DNA of 64,000 nucleotides from an uncultured Tenacibaculum sp. (GTDB lineage: Bacteria > Bacteroidota > Bacteroidia > Flavobacteriales > Flavobacteriaceae): contig NZ_CANNBW010000012.1 in NCBI RefSeq assembly GCF_947502995.1, forward strand, positions 1 through 64,000, written 5' to 3'. The translations under genes were made by a program, and so were the position numbers. The notes under the pieces were generated by a model. It searched no databases, was not told the DNA's origin, and saw only the letters and a program-made list of their open reading frames with translations. The stretch's first letter is position 1. Each line of letters opens with the position of its first letter. Of this stretch, positions 26,898 through 34,416 are shown piece by piece.

Positions 26898-27322
26898 GAG
26901 GATGTGAGTTTTATGTGTGAAAAGCTGTGAAGACTAGATTTTTTTGCTTCTTTTTTCATCAATGGAAAAAAGAATGAAAGGTACAATGTTTCTTACTCGA
27001 TAAATGTATTTGTTATTATTCCCTTTCTTTTTCTTGACAAAACCTTTCGACTTTCGCTCAAGACAGGCTTCACAAAAATCAAGACTTCAGATCATCAACT
27101 AAAAATCTTCGAACGAATTCTAAAATAAAATAACTCGGCGTTGCCTCAAACAGATTTTATTTCTTAACGAATTTATTCTCTATTTTCTTTACGTCGATTC
27201 TCTGAGGTCAGAGTTCTCTAAAATTTAAATAAATTTAGTTTGACAAACGAAATTGTTCCACGATAAACACTTTTATTTTAAACATCGTGAATAGAAAAAA
27301 GTGTTAAGAGAGTTTCATGATT

Positions 27323-27486
27323 GTTTCAAAATACTACAAAATTATCAGCGATACTCGCTGTTAGTTCTGAAATATTACGAAGTTATAAGCGACATTCGCT
27401 AGGGGTTTCAAAACTCTACGAAGCTATCAACGAACTTCGTTGACACTTATGAAACTCTACGAAACTATTAGCGAACTTCGTTGATA
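27323..27486. repeat. 41-bp tandem hairpin array, four units
   Basis: Four head-to-tail units of exactly 41 bp start at 27323, 27364, 27405 and 27446, with a partial fifth at about 27492-27502. Each unit shares the shape GTTTCAAAA-CTCTACGAA-CTAT followed by a small hairpin. The hairpin changes by compensation: CAGCGA/TCGCTG in unit 1 and CAACGAA/TTCGTTG in unit 3. Confidence 0.85.
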
Positions 27487-27505
27487 AAATTGTTTCAAAA
27501 TAGAC

Positions 27506-27591
27506 GTCATTCCGAACTTGTTTCGGAACCTCATCAAGAGAAGTACAATTGAATTCAACACTATGAGAAGCTGAAATAAATTCAGCTTGAC
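27506..27591. repeat. Palindromic interspersed repeat, intergenic copy 2
   Basis: An 86-bp element nearly identical to 26695-26780 and starting three bases after the end of the tandem array's partial unit. It has the same flank GTTCCACGGTAAACGTAAT on its right. Confidence 0.85.
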
Positions 27592-27709
27592 GAACAAAAT
27601 TGTTCCACGGTAAACGTAATACTTTACTTTTGATTAATGCGTTTTTCGAGTTGTATTGAAATTTTACTTTAAAATCGAAAATAGTTCTCGATACAACTCC
27701 CCAAGGTCG

Positions 27710-28315
27710 TCACTCGAACTGACATTTTGATTTGAATATTCCAAAAAGTTCAATGTCTTTTCTGGCTGCAACAGAGTTATAACTTTTTTCAAAAGATAAA
27801 ACTTCAAAATATTCAGAGAAATAACTCAAATATTCTTCTTTATCACCGCCAAATGGACGCTTTTCTAGATCTCCAGTTAATGGAATATCAAACCACAAAC
27901 CAACTAATTTTCCGTTTGGTTTTAATAACTCGTACATCTTTTTTGCATAAGCTTTTCGAGTTTCTGGAAGTGGAGGGAATGAACAAAAAAATGTTTGTTC
28001 AATAATTAAATCATATTGACCTTCGAACTCAAAAAAATCGGCTTCTAAAAGTTGGTTTTTAGGGAAATCAGGATTTCGTTCTGCAAATGCTTGTAAAGGT
28101 TCGTTAGCAATGTCTAAAACCTCAACATTTGAAAACCCGTTTTTATATAAATATTCTGCTTCGTAAGAGTTTCCTGCTCCAGGAATTAGAATGCTTAAAT
28201 CTTTGTTGGTTAATTGATCGAAATACGTTTGTAGTGGGAGGGAAGCTGTACCTAAATCCCAACCAGTTCTTTCTTCAATGTAGCGTTGCGACCAGTAGTC
28301 TTTTGTTGTACTCAA
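27710..28315 (-). CDS. TPMT-family SAM-dependent methyltransferase
   Basis: A 201-residue cytosolic methyltransferase of the thiopurine S-methyltransferase family. The N-terminal YWSQRYIEERTGWDLG, the SAM-binding ILIPGAGNSYEAEYL, NVEVLDIANEPL and the family motif IIEQTFFCSFPPLPETR are all clear. The physiological substrate of bacterial TPMT-like proteins is usually unknown (thiols, selenium or tellurium compounds have been reported). The start is TTG at 28315 (TTG-AGT-ACA). No upstream in-frame ATG is available and the length is normal. It ends beside the repeat-rich gap. Confidence 0.9.
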   Translation of the reverse strand: MSTTKDYWSQRYIEERTGWDLGTASLPLQTYFDQLTNKDLSILIPGAGNSYEAEYLYKNGFSNVEVLDIANEPLQAFAERNPDFPKNQLLEADFFEFEGQYDLIIEQTFFCSFPPLPETRKAYAKKMYELLKPNGKLVGLWFDIPLTGDLEKRPFGGDKEEYLSYFSEYFEVLSFEKSYNSVAARKDIELFGIFKSKCQFE

Positions 28316-28347
28316 ATTGTTTTAATTTTACTTAAAAATACAACTTT

Positions 28348-28935
28348 TTACTTTTTCTTGTAACGTGTAATTTCTATTTCAAAAATAGATGTTGGATATA
28401 ATTTTATACTATCCATTGTAATTTCTTTTATGGCTAAAGATGCATTCTTCATACCAGAAAAATAAGAACATAAAAACAAAGTTTTATCTATTTCTTCAAT
28501 AGCAAAAAAACTCTTTGTTTCACTATTAAATTTCTTACTAAAACTAAATACTTGTTCTCTTTTATTATTGTTAATCTTCATCACATAAGTTATCGCTTCT
28601 ATTTCTTCTTTTGTTAAATTTGTTTTTGTGGGAAGCAAACGGTCGTAATTACTTTCAAAAGTAACTTCTTTATCATTATATTTTCCTTCAGAATATATTA
28701 TGATTTGATTCTCATTTACTACTGTAAATTCATGAGAAACTTCATCTTTTAAGGTCAAAAAACATAGGTTACCTAGTTTAAGTTGGAATTCTGGCTTTTT
28801 TAGTGAGAAATCTCTGTAAAAAATCACTTTTTCTTCTTCTATTTCAAACAACCAAAAACCTGGAAATCCTTTTTTCATGTTGTTATGACTAATATCTCTT
28901 ATCAACCATTTTCCTTGTAAATTCTTATTTTTCAT
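28348..28935 (-). CDS. Hypothetical protein, beta-rich
   Basis: A 195-residue protein that I do not recognise. It lacks a signal peptide and lipobox. The pattern GKWLIRDISHNN, FWLFEIEEEKVIFYRD and IIIYSEGKYND suggests a lipocalin-like beta barrel (GxW near the start), which is inference. A frame with TTG at 28950 adds five residues, but the ATG at 28935 (MKNKNLQG) is more natural. It precedes the methyltransferase gene on the same strand with a 32-bp gap, so the two may share a message. Confidence 0.6.
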   Translation of the reverse strand: MKNKNLQGKWLIRDISHNNMKKGFPGFWLFEIEEEKVIFYRDFSLKKPEFQLKLGNLCFLTLKDEVSHEFTVVNENQIIIYSEGKYNDKEVTFESNYDRLLPTKTNLTKEEIEAITYVMKINNNKREQVFSFSKKFNSETKSFFAIEEIDKTLFLCSYFSGMKNASLAIKEITMDSIKLYPTSIFEIEITRYKKK

Positions 28936-28990
28936 TACTGCAATATTCAAAAAAATAAATGATTATCTATAATGTGAAATGATAACTAAC

Positions 28991-29072
28991 GTTAATCTGA
29001 ACCTGTTTCAGATTCTCATCATCAACATCTAGTTACTAAAATTATGAGATTCCGAAATAAATTCGGAATGAA
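28991..29072. repeat. Palindromic interspersed repeat, diverged copy
   Basis: An 82-bp copy with left arm GTTAATCTGAACCTGTTTCA (28991 onward) and right arm ATGAGATTCCGAAATAAATT onward to 29072. Each arm keeps its own stem (AATCTGAA/TTCAGATT and TTCCGAA/TTCGGAA), although sequence differs from the other copies. Confidence 0.75.
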
Positions 29073-29131
29073 GAAAAAACAAGCAATATGACTAAAACGT
29101 TTATTCATAAAAATATTTCTAAAAACTAAAA

Positions 29132-29159
29132 ATACCGATAGCTTTCACTACCGGTATTA
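29132..29159 (-). terminator. Terminator of the 29192-29755 lipoprotein gene
   Basis: AATACCGATAG (29132-29142) pairs with CTACCGGTATT (29149-29159) with one mismatch. A-rich sequence to its left gives a U-tract on the minus strand. Confidence 0.7.
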
Positions 29160-29191
29160 CACAATAACTATTTAATTCCTAATTTTTAATA

Positions 29192-29755
29192 TTAGTTTCC
29201 TAAGATTACAGTATACACAACTTGGTCTACATTCCAACCTCTTTCGTTGAAACATCCATTTTGTGCATCAGCTTGAATAAAAGCTATTTTTAATGGCTTA
29301 ACTTGACGCTCGATTTCTGCAATATGCGCATCGAATTGGAATTGATATCTGTCCATGTTTATATCAGAATCACCATCGATATAGTAAGAATAATCGAAAG
29401 TAAATTGTTGTGCTTGTGGAGGAAAAATTAATGTTCCTTGTGAAAAATTAATACAGTTTGATGTATTTACATATTCTTCTATTTCTAAAGCAGAATCACT
29501 TCCACATCCAACATCGCTATCTAAAGTACAGTTTACAATTCTTTCAGAAACGATAGCTGCATTTAATTTAGTTCCTGATTGTAATTCTTTTACTATTTCT
29601 TGAACTTCTGGAGTGTTAGAAACATCGATTACCTTAACAAATTGTTGGTTTTGATTACTAGTTGGTACAGCTTCTGTTGCTACAGTATCATCATTTTGAC
29701 AGCTGTTAAATGCTACTAATGCCACAGCAGCAAAAAATAATTTAAAAGTTTTCAT
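29192..29755 (-). CDS. Hypothetical lipoprotein
   Basis: A 187-residue lipoprotein. A short signal peptide and lipobox AFNSC place the lipidated Cys at about residue 19, followed by an acidic/Thr-rich linker. The mature part has five Cys residues, including the clustered CTLDSDVGC and a late NGC, and no family I recognise. It probably sits on the outer membrane or cell surface. It is a single gene with its own terminator. Function unknown. Confidence 0.7.
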   Translation of the reverse strand: MKTFKLFFAAVALVAFNSCQNDDTVATEAVPTSNQNQQFVKVIDVSNTPEVQEIVKELQSGTKLNAAIVSERIVNCTLDSDVGCGSDSALEIEEYVNTSNCINFSQGTLIFPPQAQQFTFDYSYYIDGDSDINMDRYQFQFDAHIAEIERQVKPLKIAFIQADAQNGCFNERGWNVDQVVYTVILGN

Positions 29756-29954
29756 TTTTATGAAGATTAAAAGGTTAATTCTGTGGCGAATTTACCCAAA
29801 ATCATCATCGGAAAAACAAGGTTTTAAAATGGTGATAATTGTATAATATTCTTAAAATTAACTTTACAGATTGCTAAAGTTTTATTGCTAAAATTTTAAT
29901 CTATCTTTAAAAATCGGATACTATTTTTATTGGTTATAAACCTTTTATAGATTA

Positions 29955-30953
29955 CTATTCTGTTTTAAGTTGTTGCTGTTCTACCATAAAATCGAAACAC
30001 AAATCTTCTAATCTTTTACCATTAACGGTTGCATTCCACGGACCATGACCTTTTCCTTCTAAAGGATAAAAAGCATGGTTAACTCCTGTAGCAATATAAT
30101 TATCTCTTAAAGCTTCACCCTCGCTAAATAATACCGTAGGATCCTCTGTTCCGTGCATTATAATTATTGGTGCATTTGAAGCATTAAAGCGTTCTTTACC
30201 ATACAAATCATTAATGATTTTTACTGAAATACCGCTTCCCCAGAAATCTAAAACTGTATGAACTTTTGTAGATTGTTCTAAATTGGTTGTTGCCAATGTA
30301 GGATCTAAAGTCATAGAAATTTCTTCTGTATAATCTTCTGCTGCAGTAACACCTAACATTGTTGCGGTTACAGCTCCTGCAGAACCACCGCCTACAGTAA
30401 TATAATCAGTATTTATCTTATAATTTGAAGCATTTGCATGTAGCCAACGTAAAGCTGCTTTAACATCTCTGCTTGCAGGATAAATTGCATAAAATTGATC
30501 TATTTGAGAAGGTTCTAAACTATTCTGCGCAAAAGGAATCCAAGCTGATGGAATAGTTCCTAAATCTCCTTGTAATCTATAGTTTATTGAAAAAGCAACC
30601 CAACCTCTTGATGCAAAGTAGTTTGCTAAATTAGTCATTTGTGGTACATCTTTAGATCCAGATATAAAACCTCCTCCGTGTATTAATAAAACTGCTGGTC
30701 TGTTATCATTTGTATTATTAGGTACGTAAGCATCTAATTTTAATTGTTTTACTCTAGTGTTTGTCCCGTTTATAGTTGTATGACTTAATCCTTCTGCATA
30801 TACTATATCACTTGTAACTAAAACTTCATAAGTAGCATCTGTTGTAACTATTGGTATTTCTTCATTTATTTCAGGAATTTCTTCATTATTTTCTTTGTTA
30901 CAAGACATTAATAAAAGAGAAAAAATTAGGGTATAAATTATGTACTTCATCAT
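29955..30953 (-). CDS. Lipoprotein alpha/beta hydrolase (HSL-like carboxylesterase)
   Basis: A 332-residue exported esterase-type hydrolase. Lipobox LLMSC sets the lipidated Cys at residue 18. The hormone-sensitive-lipase-like motif HGGG (92-95) forms the oxyanion hole, the nucleophile is Ser191 in GGGSAG, and the other triad members are likely Asp271 (HGTEDPTV) and His303 (GKGHGPW). Such enzymes cleave esters, often acetyl or feruloyl groups from polysaccharides, and the lipid anchor suggests periplasmic or surface action. The substrate is unknown. Start is the ATG at 30953 or the next codon. Confidence 0.85.
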   Translation of the reverse strand: MMKYIIYTLIFSLLLMSCNKENNEEIPEINEEIPIVTTDATYEVLVTSDIVYAEGLSHTTINGTNTRVKQLKLDAYVPNNTNDNRPAVLLIHGGGFISGSKDVPQMTNLANYFASRGWVAFSINYRLQGDLGTIPSAWIPFAQNSLEPSQIDQFYAIYPASRDVKAALRWLHANASNYKINTDYITVGGGSAGAVTATMLGVTAAEDYTEEISMTLDPTLATTNLEQSTKVHTVLDFWGSGISVKIINDLYGKERFNASNAPIIIMHGTEDPTVLFSEGEALRDNYIATGVNHAFYPLEGKGHGPWNATVNGKRLEDLCFDFMVEQQQLKTE

Positions 30954-31122
30954 TCAGGTGTATTTATTTCTATGACAAAAATTATTGCTAATGGTTTAAT
31001 TTTAAATCATTTTCATTAAAAATATAAAATTTATCATGTTGTAAAGAGTGACTTTTTACAGATTTTTTGATCTAAAAAGATGTAGGATTATTTAAATTTA
31101 TAACAACAAAAAATTAAAAAAT

Positions 31123-31557
31123 ATGTCTATATCAGATTTATACGCTAGCGGTCAACACAAACAAGAAATAGGTCATTTTGCTAGTATTGTTAAAATTGCA
31201 TTAGTTGACAACACGATTACTGAAGGTGAACAAAAATTACTAGATAGAGCTGCTAAAAAATTAAATATTAGCGAAGAAGAATATAAAAAAATACTTAAAA
31301 ATCCAGATGCTTACCCTGTAAATCCACCAATCGGTTATGATGAAAGTATTGAACGTTTGTATCGTTTAACTACAATGATTTTTGCTGATGGTGATGTTGA
31401 TAAAGATGAAGTTTTATTAATGAGAAAAATAACAACAGCCTTAAGTTTTCCTTTAGATAATGTTGAAAAAATTTGTGATGAAGCTATTCATTTAGTAATG
31501 AACAATAATGATTTAGAGACATTTACAGATGCTATTAAAAAAGTGAATTCTATTTAG
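31123..31557 (+). CDS. TerB-like protein
   Basis: A 144-residue soluble all-helical protein with the TerB (tellurite resistance B) pattern: an N-terminal FASIVKIALVDNTITEGEQKLLDRAAKKL and a later FADGDVDKDEVLLMRKI, both carrying paired acidic residues that bind metal in TerB homologues. The term tellurite resistance is historical. Chromosomal single TerB proteins probably act in metal-linked stress or membrane-associated complexes. No other ter gene is nearby. Start ATG at 31123 follows an A-rich stretch. Confidence 0.75.
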   Translation: MSISDLYASGQHKQEIGHFASIVKIALVDNTITEGEQKLLDRAAKKLNISEEEYKKILKNPDAYPVNPPIGYDESIERLYRLTTMIFADGDVDKDEVLLMRKITTALSFPLDNVEKICDEAIHLVMNNNDLETFTDAIKKVNSI

Positions 31558-31617
31558 ATTTCCTATACTAAAGCAAAAATTTAGTAGTTTAGTAAACTAT
31601 AACCCATCCCCAAATTT

Positions 31618-32220
31618 ATGATTATGAGAAAATTTTTTTTCGTCGTAACAGTATTCTTATTGTCTAATATTTTTGCTCAAGTAGAATCTAATCGAAACAG
31701 AAAATGGCAAATTGGCTTTGGAACAGGTGTTGTTAAGTTTTCAGATGAAGATGCAAGTTTTATTGGAGACAAAAACATGATTCAGATTCCAAGATTAAAT
31801 CTAACCATTCCTATTGGCGAACAATTATCTTTAGACGGAGCCATGTCTTTTAATAGTTTTGGTGTTGGTTTTATCGATAACTCGGTAAAATACTTTTCAC
31901 TTGATGGTTCTGTTAGATACAATTTCAATCAATTATCCGAAGATTTTGTTCCTTATGTTTTTGCTGGAGGAAGCTTAGTAGATTCTGAAAGAAAAATGAC
32001 TCCAACTTTTAATGTTGGTGCTGGTCTTACGTATTGGATTACTAATTCCTTAGGTTTAAACACACAATTGTATTACAAACATTCTTTAGAATCTTTCGAA
32101 AGTATGCGTTCTCATATCCAAATTACAGGTAGTTTAATTTATTCTTTCGATATTGGTAATTTATTTTCAGGAAGAGCAACTTCTGCCATTGGAGGAGCTT
32201 GTTATTTTAACCAACATTAA
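31618..32220 (+). CDS. Outer-membrane beta-barrel protein
   Basis: A 200-residue exported protein with signal peptide FFFVVTVFLLSNIFA-Q. Alternating hydrophobic strands (WQIGFGTGVVKF, PRLNLTIPIGEQLSLDGAMSF, YVFAGGSLVD, TFNVGAGLTYWI and HIQITGSLIYSF) and Gly-rich turns indicate an eight-stranded OmpA-like or OmpW-like barrel. No plug or peptidoglycan-binding domain follows. It is probably co-transcribed with the small protein 10 bp downstream. Start is ATG 31618 or 31624 two codons later. Function unknown. Confidence 0.75.
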   Translation: MIMRKFFFVVTVFLLSNIFAQVESNRNRKWQIGFGTGVVKFSDEDASFIGDKNMIQIPRLNLTIPIGEQLSLDGAMSFNSFGVGFIDNSVKYFSLDGSVRYNFNQLSEDFVPYVFAGGSLVDSERKMTPTFNVGAGLTYWITNSLGLNTQLYYKHSLESFESMRSHIQITGSLIYSFDIGNLFSGRATSAIGGACYFNQH

Positions 32221-32229
32221 TTACTTGTT

Positions 32230-32583
32230 ATGAAAGCATTTGCCGTATTTTTTTGTATTAGTATGTCTCTATTTTTAGTTTTTTCTAAAGGAAAAAATAA
32301 AGAAGAAAAGAATCCGAAGCTACAGTCTGATACCTGTAGATTTGATGGAAAAAAACTTTACGGTAAAATTAAACTTGTTGAATATTCATCTCAAGCAGAT
32401 ATTAAAGTTAAAATAGTCAATTCTTTTCCTGATATAAAAGTAAAATTTGTAGAAAGTTTTGCTGATGATTGTGGTGAATGGCAAATCGTTGAACATGGTG
32501 AAGATTTACGTGTATACATCACAGAAAATTTTGCAGATTTAAAAATTAAACCTGTGAATTCTTTTCCAGGAATGTCTCGCTAA
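32230..32583 (+). CDS. Small exported protein resembling the 7(1) septoil-knot (DUF6150) domain
   Basis: A 117-residue protein with an N-terminal hydrophobic segment (AFAVFFCISMSLFLVF) acting as signal peptide or anchor. The mature part has a roughly 12-residue beta-strand repeat: ADIKVKIVNSFPD, DIKVKFVESFAD, LRVYITENFAD and LKIKPVNSFPG, with a GEWQIVEHGEDL insert and a Cys near each end of the first half (TCRF, DDCGEW). This resembles the small family annotated as the 7(1) septoil-knot domain, a topologically knotted protein. The assignment is from memory of the motif and should be tested. Partner is the barrel gene upstream. Confidence 0.65.
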   Translation: MKAFAVFFCISMSLFLVFSKGKNKEEKNPKLQSDTCRFDGKKLYGKIKLVEYSSQADIKVKIVNSFPDIKVKFVESFADDCGEWQIVEHGEDLRVYITENFADLKIKPVNSFPGMSR

Positions 32584-33336
32584 TTAAAAACTGTACATAA
32601 TTCCGTTTGTTAATCGGTACTGCTCCTTTGGAATACCTAAAACCGGAAATTCATCATACTGATATGTGAAAGTTGTAGCAAACCTTAAATTTTTAACGAT
32701 TTTAAAAGACATTGTTGTTTGACTAGAAATTCTAAAGTCAGAAAATAAATCAAATCTCGGTTGAAAGTATGTAGTACTTGCAATCGAGATATTTTTTGTT
32801 GGAAATAAACTCATAGAAAAATATGAACTATTTCTCCAATCGCTATTTGTTATTTTTTCATTAGATTCAATCACCTTTTCATTTTCATACATAACTAAAT
32901 TACCTAAATACAGTTTGTATTTCTCCGATTTAGACAATTTAAAGCGTAAACCCACACCAACTAAACCTCTGAATCGAATAGCAGCTATTTCGTTCTCCTG
33001 AGACTGTAAAAACGCCTCTAGAGCGATTTTTTCACGAAATCGATAGTTATACCTTAAATGCTGTGCATTTTTACTTACAAGCTTATTAGAATTCGCTTCT
33101 CTAAAATCTAAATCATTAACAAACAACCATAAATGCTTATTGGTCTTGTACTGTACACGTATTCTGTTAGAAAAACCAAATATTGTATTTCTATTTTTTA
33201 TTAAGTGTAAATCTAATCGTGCAAAACCAGACCAACCTGTTGTATCTGTAACTCGTCTCAAGTTTTCAACATTAATAATTTGAGAGGATAATATAAACGG
33301 GAATAGTAGTATTAGAAAAGAAATACGTTTTTTCAT
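32584..33336 (-). CDS. DUF2490/DUF481-type outer-membrane protein
   Basis: A 250-residue exported barrel protein. A signal peptide (ISFLILLFPFILSSQ) is followed by strand-turn repeats that fit DUF2490, with conserved-looking LRYNYRF, VGVGLRFKL, YKLYLGNLVMYENE and TTFTYQYDEFPVLGIPKEQYRLTNG. It ends in an aromatic residue (YSF), as barrels do for BAM recognition. Function is unknown. It converges with the septoil-knot-like gene with no gap and starts 11 bp from the MBL gene's stop, so it may be the second gene of that message. Confidence 0.75.
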   Translation of the reverse strand: MKKRISFLILLFPFILSSQIINVENLRRVTDTTGWSGFARLDLHLIKNRNTIFGFSNRIRVQYKTNKHLWLFVNDLDFREANSNKLVSKNAQHLRYNYRFREKIALEAFLQSQENEIAAIRFRGLVGVGLRFKLSKSEKYKLYLGNLVMYENEKVIESNEKITNSDWRNSSYFSMSLFPTKNISIASTTYFQPRFDLFSDFRISSQTTMSFKIVKNLRFATTFTYQYDEFPVLGIPKEQYRLTNGIMYSF

Positions 33337-33346
33337 TTTGTTTTGG

Positions 33347-34303
33347 CTAAACTATTGTTGATTTAAAAGCAGTATAAAACTCTTGCTGAAGTTGTTCTAT
33401 CTGGGCTGATTTATATTTTCTTGAAAAATGTACAGGAATAGGATTTTTTATTCTAGATTTTTTAGCTATTTCACCTGATTTTGCTGCATAACTATGAAAG
33501 TTTTTGATTGCCAATTCTTTATCTTCATTCAAATAAAAAGATTCTATGTAAACAGTTTCACAATCTTTAAAGTGTTCTTGAATTTTTTGATGATTTTTTT
33601 CATTAGGAGCGTGGTCCATAATAATTCCTAAACTATCTCCTAATTGAACTTCCAATAAATAAAAAAGATCTTCTGCAGAATAATTATTTTCGGCAATGAT
33701 AATTTCTTTTTCTTTGTCATTATTTTCAAAAGCTTCTTTTAATTCTTTTACCCATTTACCTGGTTTAAAATCACTTTTTTTAATATTGATTTTAATTTTT
33801 TCTTTTTCTTGAAACTTATAAGCGACTGTTGGAATTTTATGATCTAACAGCACACAAGAAACTGAAAAATCTTTGTCTTCGAAAATCTGCTTATTTGTGA
33901 CTTCTTTTACTTTTTTTAGCTCCCAAATTGGAGGTTTTAATTCATAAACGATGTAGTAATTAGCTGATATCACTTCTCTTACTTCATACGTAATTGAATC
34001 TTGATTAATAAGGTTCCACGTGTAACCTTTTAGCTTAGATTGTACTTGGGTTGCAATACCTTTTGGACCTATAATAATCACATATAACTCAGTACCAATC
34101 TGATGCCTAATTATAGCATCAAAATTGATAAAATGATCTATATGTGTGTGACTGATAAAAACAGCTTTAGTATTTTGTATTTCTTTTACTGTTAATAAAC
34201 TCGCTTCACCACAATCGCATAAATAATTCCAAGAATGATTGTCTTTCTGAACAAGAATAGAAATATCTTCTTCTGTAGTACTTTTTACTGTAGTTGTAAA
34301 CAT
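33347..34303 (-). CDS. MBL-fold metallo-hydrolase (RNase Z-like)
   Basis: A 318-residue cytosolic metallo-beta-lactamase-fold protein. Metal ligands are visible as HTHIDH (His52, His54, Asp56, His57), a DCG strand before it, an LLDHK (about 160) and an MDHAP (about 240) for the further ligands. The order resembles RNase Z/ElaC or phosphodiesterase relatives, but with insertions, so tRNA 3' processing is possible but unproven. The frame opens at a TTG at 34330; the ATG at 34303 (MFTTTVKS) is preferred. gltX lies upstream beyond a terminator. Confidence 0.8.
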   Translation of the reverse strand: MFTTTVKSTTEEDISILVQKDNHSWNYLCDCGEASLLTVKEIQNTKAVFISHTHIDHFINFDAIIRHQIGTELYVIIIGPKGIATQVQSKLKGYTWNLINQDSITYEVREVISANYYIVYELKPPIWELKKVKEVTNKQIFEDKDFSVSCVLLDHKIPTVAYKFQEKEKIKINIKKSDFKPGKWVKELKEAFENNDKEKEIIIAENNYSAEDLFYLLEVQLGDSLGIIMDHAPNEKNHQKIQEHFKDCETVYIESFYLNEDKELAIKNFHSYAAKSGEIAKKSRIKNPIPVHFSRKYKSAQIEQLQQEFYTAFKSTIV

Positions 34304-34360
34304 TTTTTCTTTTTCTCTAATTCGTTGCAAAGAAACAAAAATCTAAAATGATTGAAAGAA

Positions 34361-34395
34361 AAAAAGCGTTATTAAGTACTATAATAACGCTTTTT
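34361..34395. terminator. Terminator after gltX
   Basis: A 13-bp perfect stem, AAAAAGCGTTATT (34361-34373) with AATAACGCTTTTT (34383-34395), flanked by A- and T-runs. It closes gltX on the minus strand. Confidence 0.85.
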
Positions 34396-34416
34396 AAAAT
34401 ATTCATTTGTGATAAA

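Larger units (their letters stand above)
26324..27709. other. Gene-free, repeat-rich stretch
   Basis: No credible gene in nearly 1.4 kb. It holds one solo and two complete palindromic repeats, a four-unit 41-bp tandem hairpin array, an imperfect 57-bp inverted repeat (26841-26897), a worn copy of the palindrome arm with its flank (27224-27270), and short direct repeats of AGTGATC/AATGATC type near 26550-26580. Sequence between them is AT-rich. The short minus-strand frames here are translations of the repeats. Confidence 0.75.

Noticed and set aside
27323..27502. CRISPR-like array
   Set aside because: Whole units repeat without unique spacers, only four units, and no cas gene in the window.
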